A DNA stretch of 64,000 bases from Hymenobacter pini (lineage in GTDB: Bacteria; Bacteroidota; Bacteroidia; Cytophagales; Hymenobacteraceae), in assembly GCF_020421205.1 (NCBI RefSeq), contig NZ_JAIZZH010000003.1, positions 434,001-498,000 on the forward strand, given 5' to 3'. The position numbers were made by a program, and so were the translations under genes. The notes beneath the pieces were generated by a model that saw only the letters and a list, made by a program, of their open reading frames with translations, was not told the DNA's origin and did no database searches. Position 1 is the first letter of the stretch. Every line of letters begins with the position of its first letter. Of this stretch, positions 36,051-46,646 are shown in pieces.

Positions 36051-38579
36051 ATGCAATTTCCTGCCCTTCCTATTCTTGATGCCCTGCCGGAGTTGCTGAG
36101 CACTCTGGAAACCAGCTCCACGGCTGTATTGCAGGCTCCGCCGGGCGCGGGCAAAACCACCATTGTGCCGCTGGCTTTGCTGGAAGCCGGCTGGCGCAAC
36201 GACGGGCGCATTCTGGTGCTGGAGCCCCGGCGGTTGGCGGCCCGGGCGGCGGCTACCCGCATGGCCCAGCTGCTGGGCGAGCCGGTGGGCCAAACGGTGG
36301 GCTACCGCATGCGCCTGGAAAGTAAAGTATCGGCGAAAACGCGCATTGAGGTAGTTACGGAGGTGATTCTGACGCGCCAACTGCAGGACGACCCTTCGCT
36401 GGAAGGCGTAGCGGCCGTGCTATTCGATGAATTTCACGAGCGGAGCCTGCAGGCCGATCTGGGGCTGGCCCTAGCCCTGGATGCCCAGCAGGTGCTACGG
36501 CCCGATTTGCGGCTGCTGGTCATGTCGGCCACGCTGGATGCGGAGCGGCTGGGTGCTTGGCTTGGGGCGCCGGTGGTGCGCAGCCTGGGGCGTATGTACC
36601 CGGTAGAAACCTATTACCTGAGCCCGCGCCGGGCCGCCACCGTGTCCAGCCGCCCCCATGAGAAGCTCCAGGACCTCACCCCGGCCATCATCCGCGAGGC
36701 CCTGCACACTCATACTTCCGGCGACGTGCTGGTGTTCTTGCCCGGCTTGGCCGACCAGCGCCGCGTGGCCGATAAGCTGGCCGGGTTGCCCGAACATATT
36801 GATATTCACGTGCTGCACGGCGAACTACCAGCCGAGCAGCAGGATGCGGCCCTGCGCCCCGCCCCGGCCGGCCGCCGCAAGGTGGTACTGGCCACCAGCA
36901 TTGCCGAAACCAGCCTCACTATTGAGGGCGTAACCATTGTGGTAGATGGCGGCTATGCCCGGGTGCCCCGCTTTGAGCCCCGTACCGGCCTCACTACCCT
37001 CGGTACTGAACCCGTCAGCCAAGCCGCCGCCGACCAGCGCCGGGGCCGAGCCGGTCGCCTCGGCCCCGGCACCTGCTACCGCCTCTGGACTGAAGCCGAA
37101 TACCAGGCCCTGCCCCACCACCTCGCTCCCGAAATCCTTTCTGCCGACCTCAGCCCCCTGGCGCTGGAACTGGCCTTATGGGGTGCTTATGATGCCACCT
37201 CCCTGCGCTGGCTGGATGCGCCCCCGACTCCCGCCCTGGCCCAGGCCCGCGAGCTGCTGGTGCGGCTGCAGGCGCTGCAACCCAGTGGGCAACCCACGGC
37301 CCACGGCCGGGCCGTGGCCGGGCTGGGCCTGGCCCCGCGGTTAGCTCACCTGGTAGTACGCGGGCAGGAAATCGGATATGGAACTACGGCTTGTGCCTTG
37401 GCAGCCCTACTCACGGAGCGCGACATTCTGCGCCCCGCCGATGGTTCTTTTGGTCCGCCCGATTTGCGGCTGCGCCTGGAAGCGTTGCACACCGGCCGGG
37501 CGCCGCTGCCCGGCCTGCAGCCCGATGGGGCCGGGATGCGCCGCGTACGGGAAGCCGCCGCCGTGCTGCGTAACCGGGCCGGGGCGAAGGGCACCATTGA
37601 GCCTGATGTGGCCGGCCTGCTGGCCGCCCTAGCCTACCCCGACCGCCTGGCCCAGCGCGAAACTCCGGAGCGGGTGCGCCTCATCAGCGGGCAGCGGGCT
37701 ACCCTGCCGGCCGAGTTTTTTGGGCAGCAGGACGTGTTTTTTGCTGTGGCGGCGCTAGATGGGCTAGCCGCCCAGCCCCGCGCCAGCCTGGCCGCTCCGC
37801 TAAGCCGGCAGGAGCTGGAAACGCACTTTGCTGAGCAGATAGAAACTCAGGACGAAGTGCGCTGGGATGAGGCGGCGGGTCGAGTTACGGCCCGCCGCCT
37901 GCGCCGCCTCGGGGCTCTCATTCTATCTGATACGAACCTGCCTAACCCTGAGCCAGCCACCATTACAGCGGTGCTGTTGGGAGCCATCCGGGCAGGAGGC
38001 ATTGCGCGGCTGCCGTGGAGCGAAGCCGCACAGCAGTTACGGGAGCGGCTGGCGTTTCTGCACCACCACTTTCCCGAAAACTGGCCCGATGTATCCGAAG
38101 AAGCGTTGCTGACGGCACTGGAAGACTGGCTGGCTCCTTACCTGAACGGGGTGAAGTCGATGGCGGAACTAGGCCGGGTTGATTTTCAGGAAGCCTTGCT
38201 GGGGCGCCTGCCTAACGGCTGGGCCCAGCGCCAGGAGCTGGATCGGCTGGCCCCCGCCTACCTGGAAGTGCCCACCGGCTCCCACATCCGGCTCGATTAT
38301 TCGGAACCGGCGGCTCCGGTGCTGGCCGTGCGTCTGCAGGAGGTATTTGGGCTGTTGGATACGCCCACGGTAGCCGGCGGCCGGGTACCGCTTACCCTGC
38401 ACCTGCTCAGCCCTGGCTACCGCCCGGCCCAGGTCACGCGCGACCTGCGCAGCTTCTGGACCAGTAGCTACTTTGAGGTGCGTAAGGAGTTGCGGGGGCG
38501 CTACCCTAAGCACTACTGGCCCGAAAATCCGCTGGAAGCCCAGGCCATCCGGGGTACCAAGAAGCAGAACGGGCTGTAG
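36051..38579 (+). CDS. hrpB: ATP-dependent helicase HrpB
   Basis: The 842-residue DEAH-box-like helicase carries Walker A QAPPGAGKTTIVPL (about 28-41), motif Ia LEPRRLAARAAATRMA, DEFH at LFDEFHERSLQADLGL (motif II), SAT in VMSATLDA (motif III), and motifs V-VI ATSIAETSLTIEGVTIVVDG and QRRGRAGRLGPGTCYRLW. The C-terminus contains the HrpB-specific region, with YRPAQVTRDLRSFW and VRKELRGRYPKHYWPENPL at the end. The biochemical role in bacteria is poorly defined. The ATG at 36051 gives the usual start. Confidence 0.96.
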   Translation: MQFPALPILDALPELLSTLETSSTAVLQAPPGAGKTTIVPLALLEAGWRNDGRILVLEPRRLAARAAATRMAQLLGEPVGQTVGYRMRLESKVSAKTRIEVVTEVILTRQLQDDPSLEGVAAVLFDEFHERSLQADLGLALALDAQQVLRPDLRLLVMSATLDAERLGAWLGAPVVRSLGRMYPVETYYLSPRRAATVSSRPHEKLQDLTPAIIREALHTHTSGDVLVFLPGLADQRRVADKLAGLPEHIDIHVLHGELPAEQQDAALRPAPAGRRKVVLATSIAETSLTIEGVTIVVDGGYARVPRFEPRTGLTTLGTEPVSQAAADQRRGRAGRLGPGTCYRLWTEAEYQALPHHLAPEILSADLSPLALELALWGAYDATSLRWLDAPPTPALAQARELLVRLQALQPSGQPTAHGRAVAGLGLAPRLAHLVVRGQEIGYGTTACALAALLTERDILRPADGSFGPPDLRLRLEALHTGRAPLPGLQPDGAGMRRVREAAAVLRNRAGAKGTIEPDVAGLLAALAYPDRLAQRETPERVRLISGQRATLPAEFFGQQDVFFAVAALDGLAAQPRASLAAPLSRQELETHFAEQIETQDEVRWDEAAGRVTARRLRRLGALILSDTNLPNPEPATITAVLLGAIRAGGIARLPWSEAAQQLRERLAFLHHHFPENWPDVSEEALLTALEDWLAPYLNGVKSMAELGRVDFQEALLGRLPNGWAQRQELDRLAPAYLEVPTGSHIRLDYSEPAAPVLAVRLQEVFGLLDTPTVAGGRVPLTLHLLSPGYRPAQVTRDLRSFWTSSYFEVRKELRGRYPKHYWPENPLEAQAIRGTKKQNGL

Positions 38580-38655
38580 TGCAAGAGCGGGTTTTCAACC
38601 CTCCCGGTGCATCCACCCGCTGCTCTACCACATTCATCGAGAACCACTTAAAACT

Positions 38656-38697
38656 TAACATTAACAATTAGGTAACACAGGCAACAATTCGGTAACA
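38656..38697 (+). promoter_or_regulatory. TAACA direct repeats before the DUF2490 gene
   Basis: TAACA occurs at 38656, 38662, 38673 and 38693, with CAACA at 38682. Two pairs (38662/38673 and 38682/38693) have an 11-base period, and the 16-base unit at 38662 recurs at 38682 with two mismatches. The arrangement lies directly before the ATG at 38705 and looks like an operator of an OmpR-type regulator. Confidence 0.45.
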
Positions 38698-38704
38698 TTA
38701 CTCT

Positions 38705-39484
38705 ATGCAAACATCTACCCTGCTCAAACGGGGGCTGATGCTGCTGCCGAGCCTGATGTTGCTGCTGCTACATAGGGGCGCGGCCCAGCAGCTTACCACC
38801 CCGCGCTCTACCACCCTTGCCCGCCAGAACGCCTGGCTAATGCTGTTCAGTGATGCCCGCCTGAGCAAGCGCTGGGGTCTGCACACGGAAGTACAGGTTT
38901 TGCGCACCCGCACCTCGGAACTGGGTTTTCAGAACGTGTTTCGGGGCGGGGCCAACTACTATGCTACCAACAGCCTGTTATTTTCGGCGGGCTACGCTTA
39001 CTCGCAGGCCGTGGCCGAGGACAACGTGCCGGATGCGGCCGGGCCCGAGCACCGCTTGTATCAGCAGGTGCAGTTGCGCGACGCCAAGAGCCGCATTCAG
39101 CTGCAGCACCGCTACCGGGTTGAGCAGCGCTGGGTACGGCTGCAGCCCGACCACAGCTTCACTTACCTCAACCGCATGCGTTACCAGTTGCGGCTGGTGA
39201 TGCCGTTGCTGGGCCGCGAGCTGACCGGCGGTACTCCCTTTCTGGTAGCGGCCGATGAGATTTTTCTGGGTTTTGGGCGGCGCGAGAATGGCCGGGTATT
39301 TCAGCAGAACCGCGCGTATCTGGGAGTAGGATATCAATTGAGCAAGGCATCCTCGGTAGAAGTTGGCTACCTCAACCAACTGGTACAGGTGCCGCAGGAA
39401 GGCCGCGCCGAGCAAAACGAGAATCTGCAGGTGAGTCTGTGCTTCAACCCCGACTGGCGGCGGGTACTGGCAATTACTAGATAA
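38705..39484 (+). CDS. DUF2490 outer-membrane protein
   Basis: The 259-residue product has a signal peptide (LLPSLMLLLLHRGAAQQ) and the DUF2490 pattern: ARQNAWLMLFSDARLSKRWG, LHTEVQVLRTRTSELGFQNV, EHRLYQQVQL, RIQLQHRYRVEQRWV, NRMRYQLRLVMPL, and the final strand VGYLNQLVQV with LQVSLCFNPDW. It is predicted to be a beta-barrel of the outer membrane of unknown function. Directly upstream are TAACA direct repeats that may be an operator. It is followed by another outer-membrane protein gene after 122 bases. Confidence 0.9.
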   Translation: MQTSTLLKRGLMLLPSLMLLLLHRGAAQQLTTPRSTTLARQNAWLMLFSDARLSKRWGLHTEVQVLRTRTSELGFQNVFRGGANYYATNSLLFSAGYAYSQAVAEDNVPDAAGPEHRLYQQVQLRDAKSRIQLQHRYRVEQRWVRLQPDHSFTYLNRMRYQLRLVMPLLGRELTGGTPFLVAADEIFLGFGRRENGRVFQQNRAYLGVGYQLSKASSVEVGYLNQLVQVPQEGRAEQNENLQVSLCFNPDWRRVLAITR

Positions 39485-39606
39485 ATTTTCTACTGGAATT
39501 CTGGTATTTAGTGGCCGGAAAGAGTGCTTTTGTGGCCCAACAGTGGAGGCTGGCACCATCATTGGCTGAGCGGAAATGTGTATCACTTTTCCCTAATCAG
39601 CGTGCT

Positions 39607-40302
39607 ATGAAACACTCTTTTACTGCCCTTGCCCTACTGGGCGCTTCTCTTGGCCTCGCTCACTCAGCTGCCGCCCAGGACACCACCTCCAAATGGAGCT
39701 TTTACTTCGAAGCCGGCCCCAAAATCAGCGACTTCCGCACTAACTCGTCAGGGGGCAGCTATTTCCCTACCTCGGGGCGCTCATCGGCGGAGGAAGACCG
39801 GCGGGTTTCCCTACGCAACACGTTTTCGGGCTTTATGAATGTGATGGGCTTCCGGGCCTTATCGGAACACTTGATGCTTTCGGGTACAGTGGGGCTGGAT
39901 ATGCAGCACCTGAACTACCGCACGGGCTATACCCAAACCGGCAGCAACGGCGTTGTTACGGCCTACGGCAACCAACACGTAAGCCGCCTATTGAGCCGGG
40001 CCCGCGCCGATTTCGGCCTGCATTACACCGCACGCCTGGGCCAGTCGGGCCGGCTAATGCCGGGTGTATCGGTGGGACAGATGGTGAACCTGAGTAAAGA
40101 CGGCTACAGCTACACGTTCATTCAGCCCGGCCTGTACTTCACCACCGACCGGCTGCTGCTGGGGGCTACTGTTTCCACTACTCCCTACAATGTGCTTATT
40201 CCGGGTGCTTCTCACTTTGAGGGCGACCTGAATGGGCCTTACACCTACGATGCTGAGTACAATATCCGGGAGTTTCAGCTAAGCGTAGGGGCTAAGTTTT
40301 AA
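39607..40302 (+). CDS. Outer-membrane beta-barrel protein of unknown function
   Basis: The 231-residue product has a signal peptide (MKHSFTALALLGASLGLAHS, cleavage near AAAQ) and alternating strands throughout, ending YNIREFQLSVGAKF with a terminal aromatic, typical of an outer-membrane barrel. Early FYFEAGPKISDFRTN resembles the PorT-like group (outer membrane beta-barrel domain), but I cannot name a family with certainty. The ATG at 39607 begins the signal peptide. A strong terminator follows. Confidence 0.72.
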   Translation: MKHSFTALALLGASLGLAHSAAAQDTTSKWSFYFEAGPKISDFRTNSSGGSYFPTSGRSSAEEDRRVSLRNTFSGFMNVMGFRALSEHLMLSGTVGLDMQHLNYRTGYTQTGSNGVVTAYGNQHVSRLLSRARADFGLHYTARLGQSGRLMPGVSVGQMVNLSKDGYSYTFIQPGLYFTTDRLLLGATVSTTPYNVLIPGASHFEGDLNGPYTYDAEYNIREFQLSVGAKF

Positions 40303-40318
40303 CCCCGTGTACCTGCGC

Positions 40319-40357
40319 AAAAAAGCCGGCTGCCCGTAACGGGCAGCCGGCTTTTTT
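40319..40357. terminator. Bidirectional terminator
   Basis: aaaagccggctgcccg (40321-40336) pairs with cgggcagccggctttt (40340-40355), loop taa, with T on both sides for the convergent genes. Confidence 0.9.
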
Positions 40358-40383
40358 ATGAGCTGTGCGAATTGCGCCGGGCG

Positions 40384-41229
40384 TTATTCGCCGGCGGGGT
40401 AGTCGGCGGAGTCGCCGAGGTCGGCTACCTGAGCCAGCTCATCTACCAGTTGCGTGAACTTCTCGCGGGCCCCTTTCACGGCGGCTTTGCCCAGGGGCAG
40501 GTGCAGGGGCGGATTTTCTTGGCGTACCACGTCGAACATGATTTTGGCGGCGCGCTGCGGGTCGCCAGGCTGGCGGCCGCTGTAACCCTGAATGCCTTTC
40601 AGGTTCTCGCCCACAGTGCTGCGGTAGTCCTCAATTTTGGTATCCACGTAAGTAGCCGAGCTACCGGCCCATTCGGTGCGGAAGCCGCTGGGCTCAATGT
40701 TGGTTACCTTGATGCCGAGGGGCGCTACTTGCTGGCTCAGGCTTTCGCCAATGGCTTCCAGGGCAAACTTGCTGGCGTTGTACACGCCCACGCCGGGGAA
40801 GGTTTTGAGGCCGCCAATGCTGGTGATGTTGAGCACGTGGCCGCTGCGCCGCTCGCGCAGGTGAGGCAGCACAGCCCGCAGCACCCGCAGAGGCCCGAAC
40901 ACATTCACATCAAACTGGCGCTGCACCTCAGCGTCGTCAATTTCCTCGATGCTACCCAGGGAGCCGTAGCCAGCGTTGTTCACCACCACATCCAGGTGGC
41001 CGAAAAACTGAATGGCATCCTGCACGGCCTGCTGCACCTGCTGCTCATTCACCACATCACACACGAAGCCGCGGGCCCGGTTGCGGTCTTTTTTGCTGAA
41101 CTCCTTCGCCTGCTCGGGCTTGCGGAAGGTGGCCGCTACGGAGTCACCTTGTTGCAGGCAGTATTCAGCTAGTTCTTTACCAAAACCGGTGCTGACACCG
41201 GTAATAAACCAGGTTTTGGGAGTGGCCAT
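40384..41229 (-). CDS. Short-chain dehydrogenase/reductase
   Basis: The 281-residue protein is a classical SDR. It has the cofactor motif ITGVSTGFGKELAEY (T-G-x3-G-x-G) at about 9-23, the NNAGYGSLG strand, the catalytic serine in LNITSIGG, and the YNASK catalytic Tyr-Lys pair. The neighbour CDVVN with a basic residue at the end of strand 2 (ATFRKPEQ) suggests NADP preference. The substrate is unknown. The N-terminal MATPKTWFITGVS and the SGFRTEWAGSSA region resemble many oxidoreductase annotations in soil bacteria. Convergent with the barrel gene. Confidence 0.93.
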   Translation of the reverse strand: MATPKTWFITGVSTGFGKELAEYCLQQGDSVAATFRKPEQAKEFSKKDRNRARGFVCDVVNEQQVQQAVQDAIQFFGHLDVVVNNAGYGSLGSIEEIDDAEVQRQFDVNVFGPLRVLRAVLPHLRERRSGHVLNITSIGGLKTFPGVGVYNASKFALEAIGESLSQQVAPLGIKVTNIEPSGFRTEWAGSSATYVDTKIEDYRSTVGENLKGIQGYSGRQPGDPQRAAKIMFDVVRQENPPLHLPLGKAAVKGAREKFTQLVDELAQVADLGDSADYPAGE

Positions 41230-41356
41230 ACGTATTTGAAAAGAAAGGAGGGGAAACAAAAACTGCTTCAGAAGCCGGGCTCCTGAAGCAGCAGTACACG
41301 TTTGTTACAGCTACGTGCTGGTACTAACCAGCCGCGGCCGGTTTTGTTCGGTAGGG

Positions 41357-41773
41357 TTAGCGGCCTTGTTTGCTGAAGTGCAGCTGCAGTACTGTGGAGA
41401 GCTTTTCCTTGGTGAGCGGCTTGCTTACCATACCCGCTACTGGGAAGTGCTCCAGCCGGCCCAAGTCAACGGAGGGCATGCTCACGGCCAGAATTACGAT
41501 GATAGTGGACGCCTGTACCGACGCGGGCAACGCTTGGAAAGCCTCCAGAAAATCCATGCCGTTGAGCACGGGCATGGCCATGTCCAGCAGTATCAGCAGT
41601 GGCTTTTCGTGGGTGGCGTCGGCGCTGTTTTCTTTGAGCAGACGGAGAGCTTCCTCTCCGTTCCCAGCCGTCAGGTACTTATCCGTCAGGCGCATTTCGT
41701 AGAGGGTGGATTCGTTCAGAAAGTTAGTGGACGGGTCGTCGTCAACCAACAGAACGGCGGAGAGCTGGGGCAT
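41357..41773 (-). CDS. Single-domain response regulator
   Basis: The 138-residue protein is a receiver domain without an output domain: acidic pocket LLVDDDPSTNF, phospho-acceptor aspartate in LLILLDMAMPVLNG, the switch residue region VILAVSMPS and the lysine in VSKPLT. It lacks the usual conserved threonine/serine neighbourhood (ILAVS), but a serine is present. It is the last gene of the operon with the PAS kinase and a second regulator (58-base gap). Such stand-alone regulators act by protein contact or phosphorelay. The ATG at 41773 is chosen. Confidence 0.9.
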   Translation of the reverse strand: MPQLSAVLLVDDDPSTNFLNESTLYEMRLTDKYLTAGNGEEALRLLKENSADATHEKPLLILLDMAMPVLNGMDFLEAFQALPASVQASTIIVILAVSMPSVDLGRLEHFPVAGMVSKPLTKEKLSTVLQLHFSKQGR

Positions 41774-41831
41774 AACCAGAACAGTATAGAGAGAATACAA
41801 ACTTACGCCAGAATACGGATAATCACGCAAA

Positions 41832-42257
41832 CTACTGAGCTGCTCCAAACAGCGTCAACAGCTCCGAAATAGTATTGGAAGTCAATGGTTTATGCAAAAA
41901 ACCAGCTCCTAAATCCCGGGCACGGCGCTGATCAGCAGGCAATTCTGACGAAGATACCACCACCACGCGGGTGTGCTCCTGTTGCTCGACGGGCAGGTGT
42001 TGGTACTCTTCCAGAAACTCGAACCCATCCATCACGGGCATGTTCAGGTCCAGCAATACCAGCGTGCACCCCGGTGCGGCGGGCTGCAGAGCACGGAGGG
42101 CCTCTTCGCCGTTGGTGGCCAGCACCAACTGCACCTGCTGGGCATAAGGCCGTAATAGGCGCTGCCCCAGGTAACGGGCGGCCTCATCATCATCCACCAA
42201 CAGAATGGTGAGCGGCACGTCCTCCGGTGAGGTACAGGCAGTAATATTGAAATTCAT
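41832..42257 (-). CDS. Single-domain response regulator
   Basis: The 141-residue receiver domain contains ILLVDDDEAARYL (acidic pocket), LVLLDLNMPVMDGFEFLEEY with the acceptor aspartate, VVVVSSSELPADQRRARDLG with the switch serine, and FLHKPLTS with the lysine. No output domain. It lies 18 bases after the PAS histidine kinase gene, so it is its probable phospho-acceptor, and the second regulator follows at 41773. Confidence 0.95.
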   Translation of the reverse strand: MNFNITACTSPEDVPLTILLVDDDEAARYLGQRLLRPYAQQVQLVLATNGEEALRALQPAAPGCTLVLLDLNMPVMDGFEFLEEYQHLPVEQQEHTRVVVVSSSELPADQRRARDLGAGFLHKPLTSNTISELLTLFGAAQ

Positions 42258-42275
42258 AGGGTAGGCCCTTACGGC

Positions 42276-44735
42276 TCACTGAATAGTTGGTTGTGGTAGG
42301 ATGGCCCGGAAGGTGGAGCCCACGCCTTGTTGGCTCTCCACGGAAAGTTGCCCGCCGGCCTTTTCAACCACCTGCTTGGCCAAATACAGCCCAATGCCGG
42401 AACCTTCCACGTGGTCGTGCAGGCGCTGAAACATGCCGAACACGCGCTGCTGCTGCTCAGGCGTCAGGCCCAGGCCGTTGTCCTGCACCTCCAGCACAGC
42501 CATACCGGGCTCGGGCAGCGTGCACCGCACCTGCACCAGGGGCACCCGCTCGGGGGAGCGGTACTTAAGTGCGTTGCTGATCAGGTTGTAGAGCAGGCTG
42601 CGCAGGTGCTTTTCGGCAAATAGCAGCTCCGGGCAACTGTCGGCGGCTACCTGCACCTGCCCGTTGGTAACAGCCAGTAGTGGCGCCAGGTCGCGGCACA
42701 CATCGGCCACCAGCTCCGCTACGGCCACTGAGGAGGCCGGCAAGTCCTGCACCTGCTGCCAGCGGCTCACATCGGTGAGGTATTTGATAGTGCGCTGAAA
42801 CCGTTGCACCGAGTCCTGCATCAGGCGCAATACCGTTTCGGTGTCGGCCTCGGTGGCTGGCAAGGCCAGCTCGTGCCGTAGCGCCTGCAGCAATCCATCA
42901 ATGTTGGTGATGGGCGCTTTCAAGTCGTGTGAGGCCATGTACACGAAAGTGTCCAGGTCGGCATTGGCTCGGATAAGCTGAGTATTGGTTTTCTGCAGCT
43001 CGTCGGCCAGCAGCTGGGTTTGCACCTGGCTGTCTTCCAGCACCAAGCGGGCCTGTACCTGCTGAGTTACATCGTAGGCAAACACCAGCACGCCATTAAC
43101 CAGCCCCTCGGCACTACGGCGGGCCTGGTAGGTGAAGGTAAAATAGGCTGTTTCAAGTAGGTTGCCGGGTTGCCGGGCAAGGCGCAGCTCCATTTCGCGG
43201 GCCACGTAGGTTTCACCGGTGGCATACACTTGCCGCAACAGCTCGGGCACGGGCGTATCGAGCAGCTCGGGCAGGGCTTCCAGCAACGGCCGATTGAGCA
43301 GCTCCCGCCCCGGAAACAGCTGCTGGTAAGCCGGATTAACCAGTTGATACACCATATCGGGCCCAGCCAGAATGGCAATGGGCGCCGGGGCATCCAAGAA
43401 CAGTCCGTCCAACAATTGTTGCTGCACCTGCTGCAGCTGCCGCGACTGTACCTGCTCCGTAACCTCGGTACCGATTACGATTACGCCCGTTACCTCTTGC
43501 TGAAGGCTGCGCAAGGGCTGTAGTACAAAGTTGATGTAGGCCTGCGCCGGTTGCCCGGTATGGCTGCGGTTGAAGATAACTGGGGTTTCATTCAGCAAGT
43601 GTGGCTTCCCGCTCCGCATTACCTCGTCCAGGATTTCCTCAAACCCCTGGCCGGCCGTTTCGGCCACGGCCTCAAAGTAGGGTCGGCCCAATGTGTCGGC
43701 CGGCCAGCGGCCCCAAATGGTACCAATAGCCGCGTTGGCCTGCTCCACAATGAACTCGGGCCCGCGCATGATGGCAATGGCTACCGGGGCCTGCTCGAAG
43801 ATGCGCTGCAAATCTGCCTGCTGTTTTTCCCGCTCCTGCTCCGCTGCCTGCATGCCTTCTTCTACGCGTTTTGCCAGCTGCTCATTCTGCCACTCAATCT
43901 GCTGGCGGGCCTGCACCTGCGGCGTTACGTCGTAGGCAAACACGTAGATGCCGTCAACCTGGCCCTGCTGGTTACGGCGGGCTTGGTAAATGAAGTTGTA
44001 ATAGTACTGCTCCGGCTTAGCCTGCCCAGGGCCTTCAGCACGCAGTTGCACCGGCATTTCGTGCGCTGTGTAGGTTTCCCCAGTCTGATACACTTGGTTG
44101 AGCAGCGCCATAACCGGGTGGCCCTGTATCCCTGGCACGGCCACTTCAATGGGTAACCCCAGCAGCGGGCGGTTGCCCAGCGACGCCGCGTAGTTGGAAT
44201 TGACAAACTGAAAAACGTGCTCAGGGCCGCTGAGGACGCAAATCATGGACGGCGCCTGCTCCAGCAAGTGGTACAGCTGCTCCCGCTGCCGGTTTGCCTC
44301 GGCATACGCCGCCGATTCGCGGGCTTCGCTCTGGCGCTGGGCGGTTTGGGCGGCGGCCAGCTCCGGGCTATCGGCCGGCAGGCAGCTTAGCAGCAGCCCA
44401 CCCCCTACCCGGCGCACTATCAGGCGAAACGGTAGACTACCGCTTGGCAAATTCAGCATAAATAGCTGCTGCTGGCGTTGGCTCTGCTCGTGCGCCTCCT
44501 GCAACAACACCAGTAAATATCGGGCGGGAGCAGCCACCGGCCACTGGCTGAGCAACTGGCCCGGCTCAGCCAGTGGCCCCAGTAGTTTGCGGGCGGTTTG
44601 GTTGCTGTAAGCCACGGCAAAATCAGGCGCGGCATCCGGCACCAGGTAGAGTACGCCCGCCACCGTTTCTTCCAGCAACACCGATAGAAAATCGGGGGGT
44701 AAACCAGGGGGTATCGACGCGGACTGGGCAGACAT
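42276..44735 (-). CDS. Multi-PAS sensor histidine kinase
   Basis: The 819-residue kinase has no membrane segment. It carries several PAS-type domains: about 14-120 (degenerate), 155-275 (LLEQAPSMICVLSGPEHVFQ), 310-430 (IFEQAPVAIAIMRGPEFIVE) and 440-560 (APAPIAILAGPDMVYQLVN), joined by a Gln/Glu-rich coiled coil (about 275-315). The kinase core has the H-box FVYMASHDLKAPITNIDGLL (His near 600) and an ATP-binding domain with NLISNALKYRSPE (N box), VQDNGLGL (G1), and GSGIGLYLAKQVVE (G2). Two receiver proteins follow in the operon. The signal is unknown; multiple PAS copies suggest small ligands or redox. Confidence 0.93.
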   Translation of the reverse strand: MSAQSASIPPGLPPDFLSVLLEETVAGVLYLVPDAAPDFAVAYSNQTARKLLGPLAEPGQLLSQWPVAAPARYLLVLLQEAHEQSQRQQQLFMLNLPSGSLPFRLIVRRVGGGLLLSCLPADSPELAAAQTAQRQSEARESAAYAEANRQREQLYHLLEQAPSMICVLSGPEHVFQFVNSNYAASLGNRPLLGLPIEVAVPGIQGHPVMALLNQVYQTGETYTAHEMPVQLRAEGPGQAKPEQYYYNFIYQARRNQQGQVDGIYVFAYDVTPQVQARQQIEWQNEQLAKRVEEGMQAAEQEREKQQADLQRIFEQAPVAIAIMRGPEFIVEQANAAIGTIWGRWPADTLGRPYFEAVAETAGQGFEEILDEVMRSGKPHLLNETPVIFNRSHTGQPAQAYINFVLQPLRSLQQEVTGVIVIGTEVTEQVQSRQLQQVQQQLLDGLFLDAPAPIAILAGPDMVYQLVNPAYQQLFPGRELLNRPLLEALPELLDTPVPELLRQVYATGETYVAREMELRLARQPGNLLETAYFTFTYQARRSAEGLVNGVLVFAYDVTQQVQARLVLEDSQVQTQLLADELQKTNTQLIRANADLDTFVYMASHDLKAPITNIDGLLQALRHELALPATEADTETVLRLMQDSVQRFQRTIKYLTDVSRWQQVQDLPASSVAVAELVADVCRDLAPLLAVTNGQVQVAADSCPELLFAEKHLRSLLYNLISNALKYRSPERVPLVQVRCTLPEPGMAVLEVQDNGLGLTPEQQQRVFGMFQRLHDHVEGSGIGLYLAKQVVEKAGGQLSVESQQGVGSTFRAILPQPTIQ

Positions 44736-44921
44736 ACACGAAGGAGTCGTCGGCAACGGGCCGACTTAAGGTGCAAGTTCTCACATTCGCCCCGATTTCA
44801 CTAGTACGCTGAGGTGTTGGGTCAGCCTTCACCGATGCGCTGTCGGAGTATGTACGGCTGCTATTTTGAAATGATAACACAGAAAGAACCGACTCTGGGC
44901 CGCAATGCCAAGATTTCGCCG

Positions 44922-44929
44922 TAGATTTG
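44922..44929 (+). promoter_or_regulatory. -7 promoter element of guaB
   Basis: TAGATTTG at 44922-44929 fits TAnnTTTG and lies 36 bases before the guaB ATG. No -33 TTTG seen. Confidence 0.45.
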
Positions 44930-44940
44930 CCCGGCAATAA

Positions 44941-46437
<1,497 letters not shown>

Positions 46438-46482
46438 CTTGCCACGTAGGTTTACTGAAACCTACTAAGTGCTTCGACCATT

Positions 46483-46519
46483 AAAAAGCCGACGGTTCTC
46501 CGGAGCCGTCGGCTTTTTT
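46483..46519 (+). terminator. Intrinsic terminator after guaB
   Basis: agccgacggttc pairs with gagccgtcggct (46486-46513 region, one G-T pair), flanked by A and T runs. Confidence 0.85.
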
Positions 46520-46646
46520 GGGCTTGCATCCTTGGGAGAGCATATGCCGTATCTGCGGGCTTGCATAGTGGCTTTTTCCCCGCAGCCTGTATCTTGCTAC
46601 TCCATTCGGCTCCTAGCGCTGCCTTACACTGGCAGAATTTTCCTGC

